From Oscillospiraceae bacterium (GTDB lineage: Bacteria > Bacillota_A > Clostridia > Saccharofermentanales > Saccharofermentanaceae), in the NCBI GenBank assembly GCA_902791885.1, contig CADAXO010000122.1, positions 1-5,249 on the forward strand: DNA of 5,249 nt, given 5' to 3'. Positions 1 to 5,249 of the stretch are shown in pieces. Position 1 is the stretch's first letter; the number at the start of each line of letters is the position of its first letter. The notes under the pieces were generated by a model. The model did no database searches and was not told where the DNA came from. It worked only from the letters and a program-made list of their open reading frames with translations. The position numbers were made by a program, and so were the translations under genes.

Positions 1-18
1 AATATCCTTGCCGCTTAA
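1..18 (+). CDS. Possible 3' end of an upstream gene (partial, tentative)
   Basis: Frame 1 reads Asn-Ile-Leu-Ala-Ala and then TAA at 16-18. The codons (AAT ATC CTT GCC GCT) are ones favoured by the three complete genes here, and the stop lies 24 bases before the terminator stem, which suits the end of a transcribed gene. Five residues cannot identify a product. Another + frame stays open to TAA at 31-33 but uses CGG, an Arg codon the neighbours avoid. A minus-strand frame is also open here but has no convincing start. The terminator does imply a + strand gene ending near here; which frame it uses is a guess. Confidence 0.3.
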   Translation, partial: NILAA

Positions 19-42
19 ATCCTCGGGATTATTAAGCAAAAT

Positions 43-80
43 ACCGCCGTTTCTTGAATGAAACGGCGGTTTTATTATTT
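43..80 (+). terminator. Rho-independent terminator of the upstream transcription unit
   Basis: ACCGCCGTTTC (43-53) and GAAACGGCGGT (60-70) form a perfect 11-bp stem with a 6-base loop (TTGAAT), GC-rich at its base. It runs straight into TTTT and a T-rich stretch to 80. The T tract follows the stem on the + strand, so it ends transcription coming from the left, before clpX. It separates the clpX operon from whatever precedes it. Confidence 0.9.
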
Positions 81-85
81 ATAAT
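80..85 (+). promoter_or_regulatory. Candidate -10 element of a clpX operon promoter
   Basis: A perfect TATAAT sits 48 bases before the clpX start, in the only non-coding stretch available for a promoter after the terminator. The match to the vegetative sigma-factor -10 consensus is exact. The -35 side is poor: the nearest TTGA-type hexamer is TTGAAT (54-59), which is the terminator loop and leaves a 20-base spacer, longer than the usual 16-18. The region is so AT-rich that TATAAT can arise by chance. No CIRCE (HrcA) or CtsR operator is seen nearby. A promoter somewhere between 70 and 120 is likely; this exact element is less certain. Confidence 0.4.
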
Positions 86-122
86 ATATGTGATAAACTT
101 AATTGTTAAGATATGGATTAAT

Positions 123-127
123 AGGAG
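123..127 (+). promoter_or_regulatory. Ribosome binding site of clpX
   Basis: AGGAG lies 6 bases before the ATG at 134. This spacing favours 134 over the in-frame ATG at 143, for which the gap would be 15 bases. Confidence 0.85.
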
Positions 128-133
128 TATCAA

Positions 134-1459
134 ATGGCAAATATGAGATATGACGGCGGAAACGGCGGTAACGGTGAGATCCTGAGCTGCTCTTTCTGCG
201 GTAAATCAGAATACGATGTACCGAGACTGTTCTCAGGTGTTAACTGCTACATCTGTATTGATTGTATCAGAACGGCTTACGGCATCATATCTGAAGAGGA
301 GAAGGTCAGAAAGAAGAAGAGACTTAAGTCCACAAGACCTAATAAGCTCATTACTCCTCACGATATCAAGGATAAGCTTGACCAGTATGTTATAGGCCAG
401 GATGACGCGAAGATCGCGCTCTCCGTTGCAGTTTACAACCATTACAAGAGAGTATATGCGGATCTTACCGATGACGATACGGAGATCTCGAAGAGTAATA
501 TCCTTATGCTCGGACCTACAGGTTCAGGTAAGACTTTGCTCGCTCAGACACTTGCAAGAATCCTCGATGTGCCTTTCGCAGTTGCAGATGCCACATCCCT
601 TACCGAAGCCGGTTATGTAGGTGAGGATGTAGAGAATATTCTGCTTAAGCTTATTATCGCAGCCGATTACGATATCGAGCGTGCACAGACAGGTATCATC
701 TACATCGATGAGATCGATAAGATCACCAAGAAGTCCGAGAACGTATCAATTACAAGAGACGTTTCCGGTGAAGGTGTTCAGCAGGCTCTCCTCAAGATCC
801 TTGAGGGTACGGTTGCCAATGTTCCTCCCAAGGGCGGAAGAAAGCATCCGAACGAGGAGTGCTATAACATCGATACCACAAATATCCTTTTCATATGCGG
901 CGGTGCATTTGACGGCCTCGACGAGATAATCGCACAAAGAGTTGCCGAGAAGCAGTACGGATTCGGCGCTGACATTCAGTCCAAGAAGGATATGCACAGC
1001 GGTTTGTTCTACAACCGTGTTGAGTCCATGGACCTTATGAAGTTCGGACTGATCCCTGAGTTCATAGGAAGAATCCCTGTTACGGTAGCTCTTAATAAGC
1101 TTACGGCTGAGGACCTTGTACATGTTCTTACACAGCCTAAGAACGCTATCGTTAAGCAGTACAAGAAGATGCTTAAGCTTGATGATGTAGAACTCGAGTT
1201 CACTGATGACGCAGTCCTTGCTATAGCTAACAAAGCTATCGAGCAGAAGACCGGTGCAAGAGGCTTAAGATCCATTATTGAGAATACGATGCAGAGCGTT
1301 ATGTTCAATATTCCTTCCCAGAAGGATGTATCTAAGTGCATAATCGACGGTCCCTGCATTACAGAGGGTAAAGAACCCACACTCATCTATAAGAAGAAGT
1401 CTGCTGACAATAAGTACGGAACTTCAGGTTCGTCTGATTCCGCTTTGGGAGTCGGCTGA
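134..1459 (+). CDS. clpX: ATP-dependent Clp protease ATP-binding subunit ClpX
   Basis: Cytoplasmic AAA+ unfoldase. It forms a hexamer that recognises tagged or damaged proteins, unfolds them with ATP and threads them into ClpP. The N-terminal zinc domain has four cysteines (C19, C22, C41, C44). The AAA+ core shows Walker A GPTGSGKT (127-134), pore-1 loop GYVGED (160-165), Walker B IIYIDEID (188-195), the RKH pore loop (236-238), sensor 1 near N250, the arginine finger in IPEFIGR (R313) and sensor 2 in GARGLRS (R376). At 441 residues it is slightly longer than the usual ~420, through a Gly/Asn-rich start (residues 8-14) and a Ser/Gly-rich tail (430-441). The ClpP-docking tripeptide, normally Ile/Leu/Val-Gly-Phe, reads Tyr-Gly-Phe (275-277). 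No clpP is seen adjacent: a terminator lies upstream and a sugar kinase follows after 21 bases. It appears to be first in its operon. Identity is certain. Confidence 0.98.
   Translation: MANMRYDGGNGGNGEILSCSFCGKSEYDVPRLFSGVNCYICIDCIRTAYGIISEEEKVRKKKRLKSTRPNKLITPHDIKDKLDQYVIGQDDAKIALSVAVYNHYKRVYADLTDDDTEISKSNILMLGPTGSGKTLLAQTLARILDVPFAVADATSLTEAGYVGEDVENILLKLIIAADYDIERAQTGIIYIDEIDKITKKSENVSITRDVSGEGVQQALLKILEGTVANVPPKGGRKHPNEECYNIDTTNILFICGGAFDGLDEIIAQRVAEKQYGFGADIQSKKDMHSGLFYNRVESMDLMKFGLIPEFIGRIPVTVALNKLTAEDLVHVLTQPKNAIVKQYKKMLKLDDVELEFTDDAVLAIANKAIEQKTGARGLRSIIENTMQSVMFNIPSQKDVSKCIIDGPCITEGKEPTLIYKKKSADNKYGTSGSSDSALGVG
152..175 (+). repeat. Short 9-base repeat encoding Asp/Asn-Gly-Gly units at the clpX 5' end
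   Basis: Codons 7-14 of clpX read as 2.7 copies of a 9-base unit (RAC GGC GGN), giving D-G-G-N-G-G-N-G ahead of the zinc domain. This is a flexible low-complexity leader. Its middle part, GAAACGGCGGT (159-169), is identical over 11 bases to the 3' arm of the terminator at 60-70. Confidence 0.7.
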
Positions 1460-1466
1460 CAGATAT

Positions 1467-1474
1467 AAGGAGGT
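1467..1474 (+). promoter_or_regulatory. Ribosome binding site of the ROK kinase gene
   Basis: AAGGAGGT is a full-length match to the anti-Shine-Dalgarno sequence and ends 6 bases before the ATG at 1481. It starts 7 bases after the clpX stop codon. It fixes the start at 1481 over the in-frame ATG at 1490. Confidence 0.9.
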
Positions 1475-1480
1475 AAGACT

Positions 1481-2440
1481 ATGCCCGCTATGTACAACAT
1501 CTGTCTTGATATCGGCGGCACCAAGATATTGGGTGCTATCTTCGATTCCAAGAAGAACATCGTTTACCGTATCAAGAAGAAGACTAAGGCTGACGGTGAA
1601 GCTACACAGAATGTCGAGGAGACGATTATCTCTGTCGTAGATGAGCTTATCGGCGGATTCGGCATCAAGAGATCCCAGATCAAGGCTATTGCTGCAGGTG
1701 CTCCCGGCGTAATCGATCAGCAGAACGGTATCGTTCTTACTTCACCTAATCTTCCCTGGAAGAATTACGACATCAGAAAGCCCATCGAGAAGAAGTTCGG
1801 TGCTCCGTTCTTCATCGGAAACGACGTTAACGTAGGCGTTCTCGGTGAGTACAAGTACGGTGTTGCGAAGGGCAAGAAGAATGTAGTAGGCCTTTTCGTA
1901 GGTACGGGAATGGGCGGAGGTCTTATCCTCGACGGCAAGCTTTATACAGGACATAAGTTCAAGGGTGCCGAGTACGGACACATGATCCTCGATCCCGAAG
2001 GACCTAAGTGTAACTGCGGCCAGAGAGGATGCCTTGAGGCGTTCTCAAGTAAGCAGGGAATGAGCGACTACATAAGAACACAGGCTGCAAGAGGACGCGA
2101 GTCCATGATGGCTGAAGGTGTTGTTGACGGTGTGTTTAAGAGCAAGCTTCTGAAGAAGAGCCTTGCTGCGAAGGATGCAGTGGCAGTCGAAGCTGTTGAC
2201 CGTGCATGCCACTATCTTGCGATAGCATCAGGCAACCTCGTTAATACATTCAGTCCCGAGATGGTAGTATTCGGCGGCGGAGTTATCGAAGCCTGCGGAG
2301 ATTACTTCCTCGAGAGGATCCTTTCTGAGGTAGACAGATACTGTATGCCTTCGATAAGGGAAACAGTTGAGTTCAAGACAGCGGGCTTAGGTGATGATTC
2401 CATCCTCTACGGCGCGCTCTCGATGATAACAGACAAATAA
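1481..2440 (+). CDS. ROK-family sugar kinase, probable glucokinase
   Basis: Cytoplasmic kinase that transfers phosphate from ATP to a sugar, most likely glucose to glucose 6-phosphate. The 319-residue length fits a ROK kinase with no N-terminal helix-turn-helix, so it is not a NagC/XylR-type repressor. Visible motifs are the ATP phosphate loop DIGGTK (10-15), GNDVN (113-117) with the catalytic base D115, GTGMGGG (141-147), and sugar-binding residues E164 and H167 in GAEYGHM (163-168 region). The ROK zinc motif CxCGxxGCxE is at 177-186 (C177, C179, C184, with H167 as likely fourth ligand). A second glycine-rich ATP-site motif, VVFGGGV, is at 262-268. All key residues are intact. ROK kinases also act on mannose, allose, N-acetylglucosamine and N-acetylmannosamine, and motifs alone do not settle the substrate, so no symbol is assigned. 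It sits 21 bases after clpX and 26 before valS, likely co-transcribed. No sugar transporter or other sugar enzyme adjoins it. Confidence 0.93.
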   Translation: MPAMYNICLDIGGTKILGAIFDSKKNIVYRIKKKTKADGEATQNVEETIISVVDELIGGFGIKRSQIKAIAAGAPGVIDQQNGIVLTSPNLPWKNYDIRKPIEKKFGAPFFIGNDVNVGVLGEYKYGVAKGKKNVVGLFVGTGMGGGLILDGKLYTGHKFKGAEYGHMILDPEGPKCNCGQRGCLEAFSSKQGMSDYIRTQAARGRESMMAEGVVDGVFKSKLLKKSLAAKDAVAVEAVDRACHYLAIASGNLVNTFSPEMVVFGGGVIEACGDYFLERILSEVDRYCMPSIRETVEFKTAGLGDDSILYGALSMITDK

Positions 2441-2443
2441 TTT

Positions 2444-2453
2444 AAAGAAAGAA
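2444..2453 (+). promoter_or_regulatory. Weak, distant ribosome binding site of valS
   Basis: The spacer before valS has only the purine run AAAGAAAGAA, which lacks GGAGG and ends 13 bases before the ATG. This contrasts with the strong sites of the other genes. The start is still firm: the only in-frame codon between the TAA at 2461-2463 and the ATG at 2467 is GAA. Initiation may rely on the AT-rich, unstructured spacer or on ribosomes arriving from the ROK gene. Confidence 0.45.
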
Positions 2454-2466
2454 GTTGTAATAAGAA

Positions 2467-5124
2467 ATGGCGAGAATTGATTCAGTAAACAAGGTTTTCG
2501 ATCCCAAGGAGGCGGAACCCAGACTTTACAATGAATGGAAGGACAAGGGCTACTTCAAGCCCGATGAGACAGAGGGTAAAGAGACATTCTCAATCGTAAT
2601 GCCTCCTCCGAATATCACAGGACAGCTCCATATGGGACATGCCCTTGATAACACACTTCAGGATATTCTCGTCCGTTATAAGAGAATGAGAGGTTACTCG
2701 ACACTTTGGGTGCCGGGTACAGACCATGCTTCCATTGCTACAGAGGCTAAGATCGTTGAGCAGATGCGTAAGGAAGGCATCTTCAAGGAAGACCTCGGAA
2801 GAGAAGGCTTCCTCGAGCGTGCATGGGACTGGAAAGCCAAGTACGGCGGCAGGATCGTTGAGCAGCTTAAGAAGATGGGTTCCTCATGTGACTGGGATCA
2901 CGAGCGCTTCACTATGGATGAAGGCTGCTCTGATGCCGTTAAGGAAGTATTCGTTAAGTACTATAACCAGGGTTATATCTACAGAGGTGAGAGGATCATC
3001 AACTGGTGCCCTCACTGCCTTACTTCAATCTCCAACGCAGAGGTTGAGTACGAGGATCAGGCAGGCCACTTCTGGCACCTGAAGTATCCTTTCGAGGACG
3101 GCACAGGTTATATCGAGCTTGCTACAACAAGACCTGAGACACTCCTCGGTGATACCGCTGTAGCAGTTAACCCCAAGGATGAGCGTTATAAGGACATCAT
3201 CGGCAAGATGCTCGTTCTGCCTCTGGTCGGAAGAAAGATCCCCGTTATCGCAGACGATTATGTTGATGTTGAGTTCGGTACAGGTGCTGTTAAGATCACT
3301 CCTGCACACGACCCTAACGACTTCGAGGTAGGAAGAAGACATAACCTCGAGGTAATCACCGTTCTTACAGAAGATGCCAAGGTTACAGAGGATTATCCGA
3401 AGTATGCAGGCATGGACCGTTACGAAGCTCGTAAGGCTATCGTTAAGGACCTCGAGGAGGGCGGTTTCCTCTTAAGAACTGAGGATCACAATCATAACGT
3501 GGGTACATGCTACCGCTGCGGCACTACAATCGAGCCCCGTGTATCTTTACAGTGGTTCGTTAAGATGGAAGAGCTCGCAAAGCCCGCTATCGAAGCTGTT
3601 AAGACAGGTAAGACAAGATTCGTTCCCCAGCGATTCGAGAAGAATTACTTCAACTGGATGAATGATATCCGTGACTGGTGTATCTCACGTCAGCTTTGGT
3701 GGGGACACAGGATCCCTGCATTCTACTGCGATGACTGCGGCGAGATCACTGTTACCAAGGATGAGACAGCAGTTTGCCCTAAGTGCGGCAAGCCTATGCG
3801 TCAGGATCCCGATACACTCGATACATGGTTCTCTTCTGCTTTGTGGCCTTTCTCCACATTGGGCTGGCCCGAGAACACATCCGATCTTAAGAGATTCTAT
3901 CCTACAAATACTCTCGTAACAGGTTATGACATCATCACTTTCTGGGTATCCAGAATGATGGTTGCAGGCTGTGCACACATGAATGAGGTTCCTTTCAAGG
4001 ATGTACTTATCCACGGTCTCGTAAGAGATGCACAGGGAAGAAAGATGAGTAAGTCCTTGGGCAACGGTATCGATCCTCTCGAGATCATCGACAAGTATGG
4101 TGCCGACGCATTGAGATTCGCTCTTGTTACTGGTAACGCTCCGGGTAATGACCAGAGATTCCAGGAAGACAAGATCGAGATGGGAAGAAACTTCTCCAAC
4201 AAGATCTGGAATGCAATGAGATTCGTAATCATGAACTGCAGCGATGATCTTTCTTATGAGGATGTCGATCCTTCCCGTTACACACTCGAGGATAAGTGGA
4301 TCCTCACAGGACTCAACAGACTTATCTCAGAGGTTACGGTTAACTACGAGAACTACGACTACGGCGTTGCTTTGCAGAAGATCGTAGACTTCATCTGGGA
4401 GTCTTACTGCGACTGGTATATCGAGATCGCGAAGAGCCGTTTGTTCGATGAGAACTGTCCTACAAGAAAGGAAGCTCTCTATCTTCTTAACAATGTTCTT
4501 GCAACACTCATGAAGCTTCTGCACCCTGTAATGCCTTTCCTTACGGAAGAGGTATACAGAAACCTCGTTATCGATGCCGAGGCAGATTCCATCATGATCA
4601 CAGACTGGCCTGATGCTTCCAAGGTTCCTTCTTTCCCTGAGGACGAGAAGATGATGAGCACACTCATGGGCGCCATCAGATCTATGCGTAACATCAGAGC
4701 AGAGATGAATGTAGCTCCTTCACGTAAGGCTCACATCATCGTAGTTACGGCTTCCGATGAAGTTGCAGCTATGTTTACCAACGGCATCGCGTTCCTCGAA
4801 AGGCTTGCGTCCGTCGGTTCCATGGACATTAAGAAGGACAAGGAAGGAATCCCTTCTACTGCAGTAGCTGCGCTTTTCGAAGGCGGCGAGATCTACATGC
4901 CTCTTGAGGACCTCATCGATATCTCTAAGGAGCTCGAGCGTCTCGGTAAGGAGAAGGAGAAGCTTGAGGGTGAGATCAAGAGACTTAACGGCAAGCTTTC
5001 CAACGAGAACTTCACTGCCAAGGCTCCCGCACAGGTAGTAGAGGCTGAAAGAGCAAAGCTTACCAAGTATCAGGAGATGGAGAAGAACATCTCCGAGAGA
5101 ATTGAGACATTATCAGCACTTTAA
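2467..5124 (+). CDS. valS: Valine--tRNA ligase (ValRS)
   Basis: Class I aminoacyl-tRNA synthetase that joins valine to tRNA-Val using ATP and hydrolyses mischarged threonyl-tRNA-Val. The 885 residues match the bacterial ValRS size. In order: the N-terminal part with PPPNITG (46-52) and the HIGH-type motif HMGH (55-58); the inserted CP1 editing domain, about 195-350, with TTRPETLLGDTAVAVNP (220-236) and HDPNDFEVG (281-289); cysteine pairs C181/C184 and C348/C351, one likely zinc site, and C421/C424 and C437/C440, a second; catalytic GYDIITFWVSRM (486-497); KMSKS (526-530); a helical anticodon-binding domain, roughly 600-760; and the C-terminal tRNA-binding coiled coil (about 818-885), rich in Lys and Glu with the family's KLSNENFTAKAP signature (843-854). 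Everything expected is present. The start is fixed by an in-frame stop two codons upstream. It follows the ROK gene by 26 bases and precedes another gene by 24. No T-box leader fits in the spacer, so control probably comes from the operon promoter. Confidence 0.99.
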   Translation: MARIDSVNKVFDPKEAEPRLYNEWKDKGYFKPDETEGKETFSIVMPPPNITGQLHMGHALDNTLQDILVRYKRMRGYSTLWVPGTDHASIATEAKIVEQMRKEGIFKEDLGREGFLERAWDWKAKYGGRIVEQLKKMGSSCDWDHERFTMDEGCSDAVKEVFVKYYNQGYIYRGERIINWCPHCLTSISNAEVEYEDQAGHFWHLKYPFEDGTGYIELATTRPETLLGDTAVAVNPKDERYKDIIGKMLVLPLVGRKIPVIADDYVDVEFGTGAVKITPAHDPNDFEVGRRHNLEVITVLTEDAKVTEDYPKYAGMDRYEARKAIVKDLEEGGFLLRTEDHNHNVGTCYRCGTTIEPRVSLQWFVKMEELAKPAIEAVKTGKTRFVPQRFEKNYFNWMNDIRDWCISRQLWWGHRIPAFYCDDCGEITVTKDETAVCPKCGKPMRQDPDTLDTWFSSALWPFSTLGWPENTSDLKRFYPTNTLVTGYDIITFWVSRMMVAGCAHMNEVPFKDVLIHGLVRDAQGRKMSKSLGNGIDPLEIIDKYGADALRFALVTGNAPGNDQRFQEDKIEMGRNFSNKIWNAMRFVIMNCSDDLSYEDVDPSRYTLEDKWILTGLNRLISEVTVNYENYDYGVALQKIVDFIWESYCDWYIEIAKSRLFDENCPTRKEALYLLNNVLATLMKLLHPVMPFLTEEVYRNLVIDAEADSIMITDWPDASKVPSFPEDEKMMSTLMGAIRSMRNIRAEMNVAPSRKAHIIVVTASDEVAAMFTNGIAFLERLASVGSMDIKKDKEGIPSTAVAALFEGGEIYMPLEDLIDISKELERLGKEKEKLEGEIKRLNGKLSNENFTAKAPAQVVEAERAKLTKYQEMEKNISERIETLSAL

Positions 5125-5135
5125 TCAAGTTTTCC

Positions 5136-5141
5136 AGGAGG
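5136..5141 (+). promoter_or_regulatory. Ribosome binding site of the gene at the right edge
   Basis: AGGAGG lies 7 bases before the ATG at 5149, inside the 24-base spacer after valS. The strength and spacing are the main proof that a real gene begins here. Confidence 0.85.
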
Positions 5142-5148
5142 AATAAAA

Positions 5149-5249
5149 ATGGGTACAGGTTTTGAGAACAACGATCTTATCGCTAAGCTCCCTTCAGAGG
5201 GCGTACATTGCTTTCCGGCAAGCGAGAGTCAGATAAAGAGCAGAAGGAT
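5149..5249 (+). CDS. Unknown protein, N-terminal fragment cut by the window edge
   Basis: An open frame begins at an ATG 7 bases after a strong AGGAGG and stays open for 33 codons to the end of the window. It starts MGTGFENNDLIAKLPSEGV and continues with a polar stretch containing one Cys and one His and ending in Lys-Ser-Arg-Arg. There is no signal peptide or membrane segment in this part. Codons (AAC, GAT, CTT, ATC, AAG, GGC) match those of the upstream genes, which supports real coding. In many Firmicutes folC follows valS, but this start does not resemble the FolC N terminus as I know it. I do not recognise the family. It is probably the fourth gene of the operon, since no terminator lies between it and valS. 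Confidence 0.8.
   Translation, partial: MGTGFENNDLIAKLPSEGVHCFPASESQIKSRR

Larger units (their letters stand above)
134..5249 (+). other. Probable operon: clpX - ROK kinase - valS - unknown gene
   Basis: Four consecutive + strand genes have spacers of 21, 26 and 24 bases. There is no hairpin with a T tract between them, a terminator lies just before the first gene, and codon use is uniform throughout. These points indicate one transcript starting between the terminator and clpX. Internal promoters cannot be excluded, and the 3' end lies outside the window. Confidence 0.7.

Noticed and set aside
1..67. Minus-strand open frame through the terminator, reading Asn-Asn-Pro-Glu-Asp-Leu-Ser-Gly near its 3' part
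   Set aside because: It looks mildly protein-like, but no ATG exists after the in-frame stop, there is no ribosome binding site, and it would run through the terminator hairpin. Probably chance.
301..332. Purine-rich AAG repeats in clpX (Lys/Arg run at residues 57-65)
   Set aside because: This is the basic linker between the zinc domain and AAA+ core, written with the genome's favoured AAG codon. It is not a separate element.
746..1386. Two overlapping minus-strand open frames of about 125 codons each inside clpX (746-1123 and 1009-1386)
   Set aside because: They lie antisense to conserved ClpX coding sequence, have no recognisable protein motif, and are explained by the biased codon use of the real gene.
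2726..3082. Plus-strand 118-codon open frame inside valS, with further antisense frames at 3025-3342, 3685-4014 and 3924-4232
   Set aside because: These are shadows of valS. Their compositions (Ser/Arg/Leu-rich or Cys-rich) are typical of out-of-frame reading, and valS is intact throughout.
3007..3785. Several CxxC pairs within valS that could suggest an inserted zinc-ribbon domain
   Set aside because: The pairs C181/C184, C348/C351, C421/C424 and C437/C440 are the usual zinc sites of bacterial ValRS, not an insertion.
5125..5148. Possible terminator after valS
   Set aside because: The 24-base spacer holds a short T run but no inverted repeat before it. The next gene's ribosome binding site occupies the rest.

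Overview
The window reads as a compact stretch of a bacterial chromosome, most likely from a Clostridia-type Firmicute. The evidence is strong Shine-Dalgarno sequences of the AAGGAGGT/AGGAGG type ahead of three genes, an intrinsic terminator with a T tract, very short spacers, a marked preference for AAG (Lys) and AGA (Arg) codons, and proteins that look clostridial. The sequence alone does not give a genus. No phage, insertion sequence, CRISPR array or RNA gene is visible.

Layout: positions 1-18 may hold the last codons of an upstream gene. A strong intrinsic terminator follows at 43-80. A perfect TATAAT (80-85) lies at the end of its T-rich tract and may be the -10 element for what follows. 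Then come three complete genes on the + strand: clpX (134-1459), a ROK-family sugar kinase (1481-2440) and valS (2467-5124). A fourth gene of unknown function starts at 5149 and runs off the right edge. Spacers are 21, 26 and 24 bases, no terminator separates the genes, and all point the same way, so they probably form one operon.

The genes do not form one pathway. ClpX unfolds proteins for the ClpP protease, the ROK kinase probably phosphorylates a hexose (glucokinase is the usual guess), and ValRS charges tRNA-Val. They look like a co-expressed set of growth genes. In Bacillus subtilis, clpX, lonB/lonA, ysxC, the hem genes and valS-folC lie in one neighbourhood, so clpX near valS recalls an ancestral Firmicute arrangement, here shortened and with a ROK kinase between the two.

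The window is largely ordinary core genome and I see no convincing new system. Two details merit a look. The ClpP-docking tripeptide of ClpX reads Tyr-Gly-Phe instead of the usual Ile/Leu/Val-Gly-Phe. An 11-base sequence forming the 3' arm of the upstream terminator recurs exactly inside clpX codons 9-12, so the 5' arm could in principle pair with either copy.
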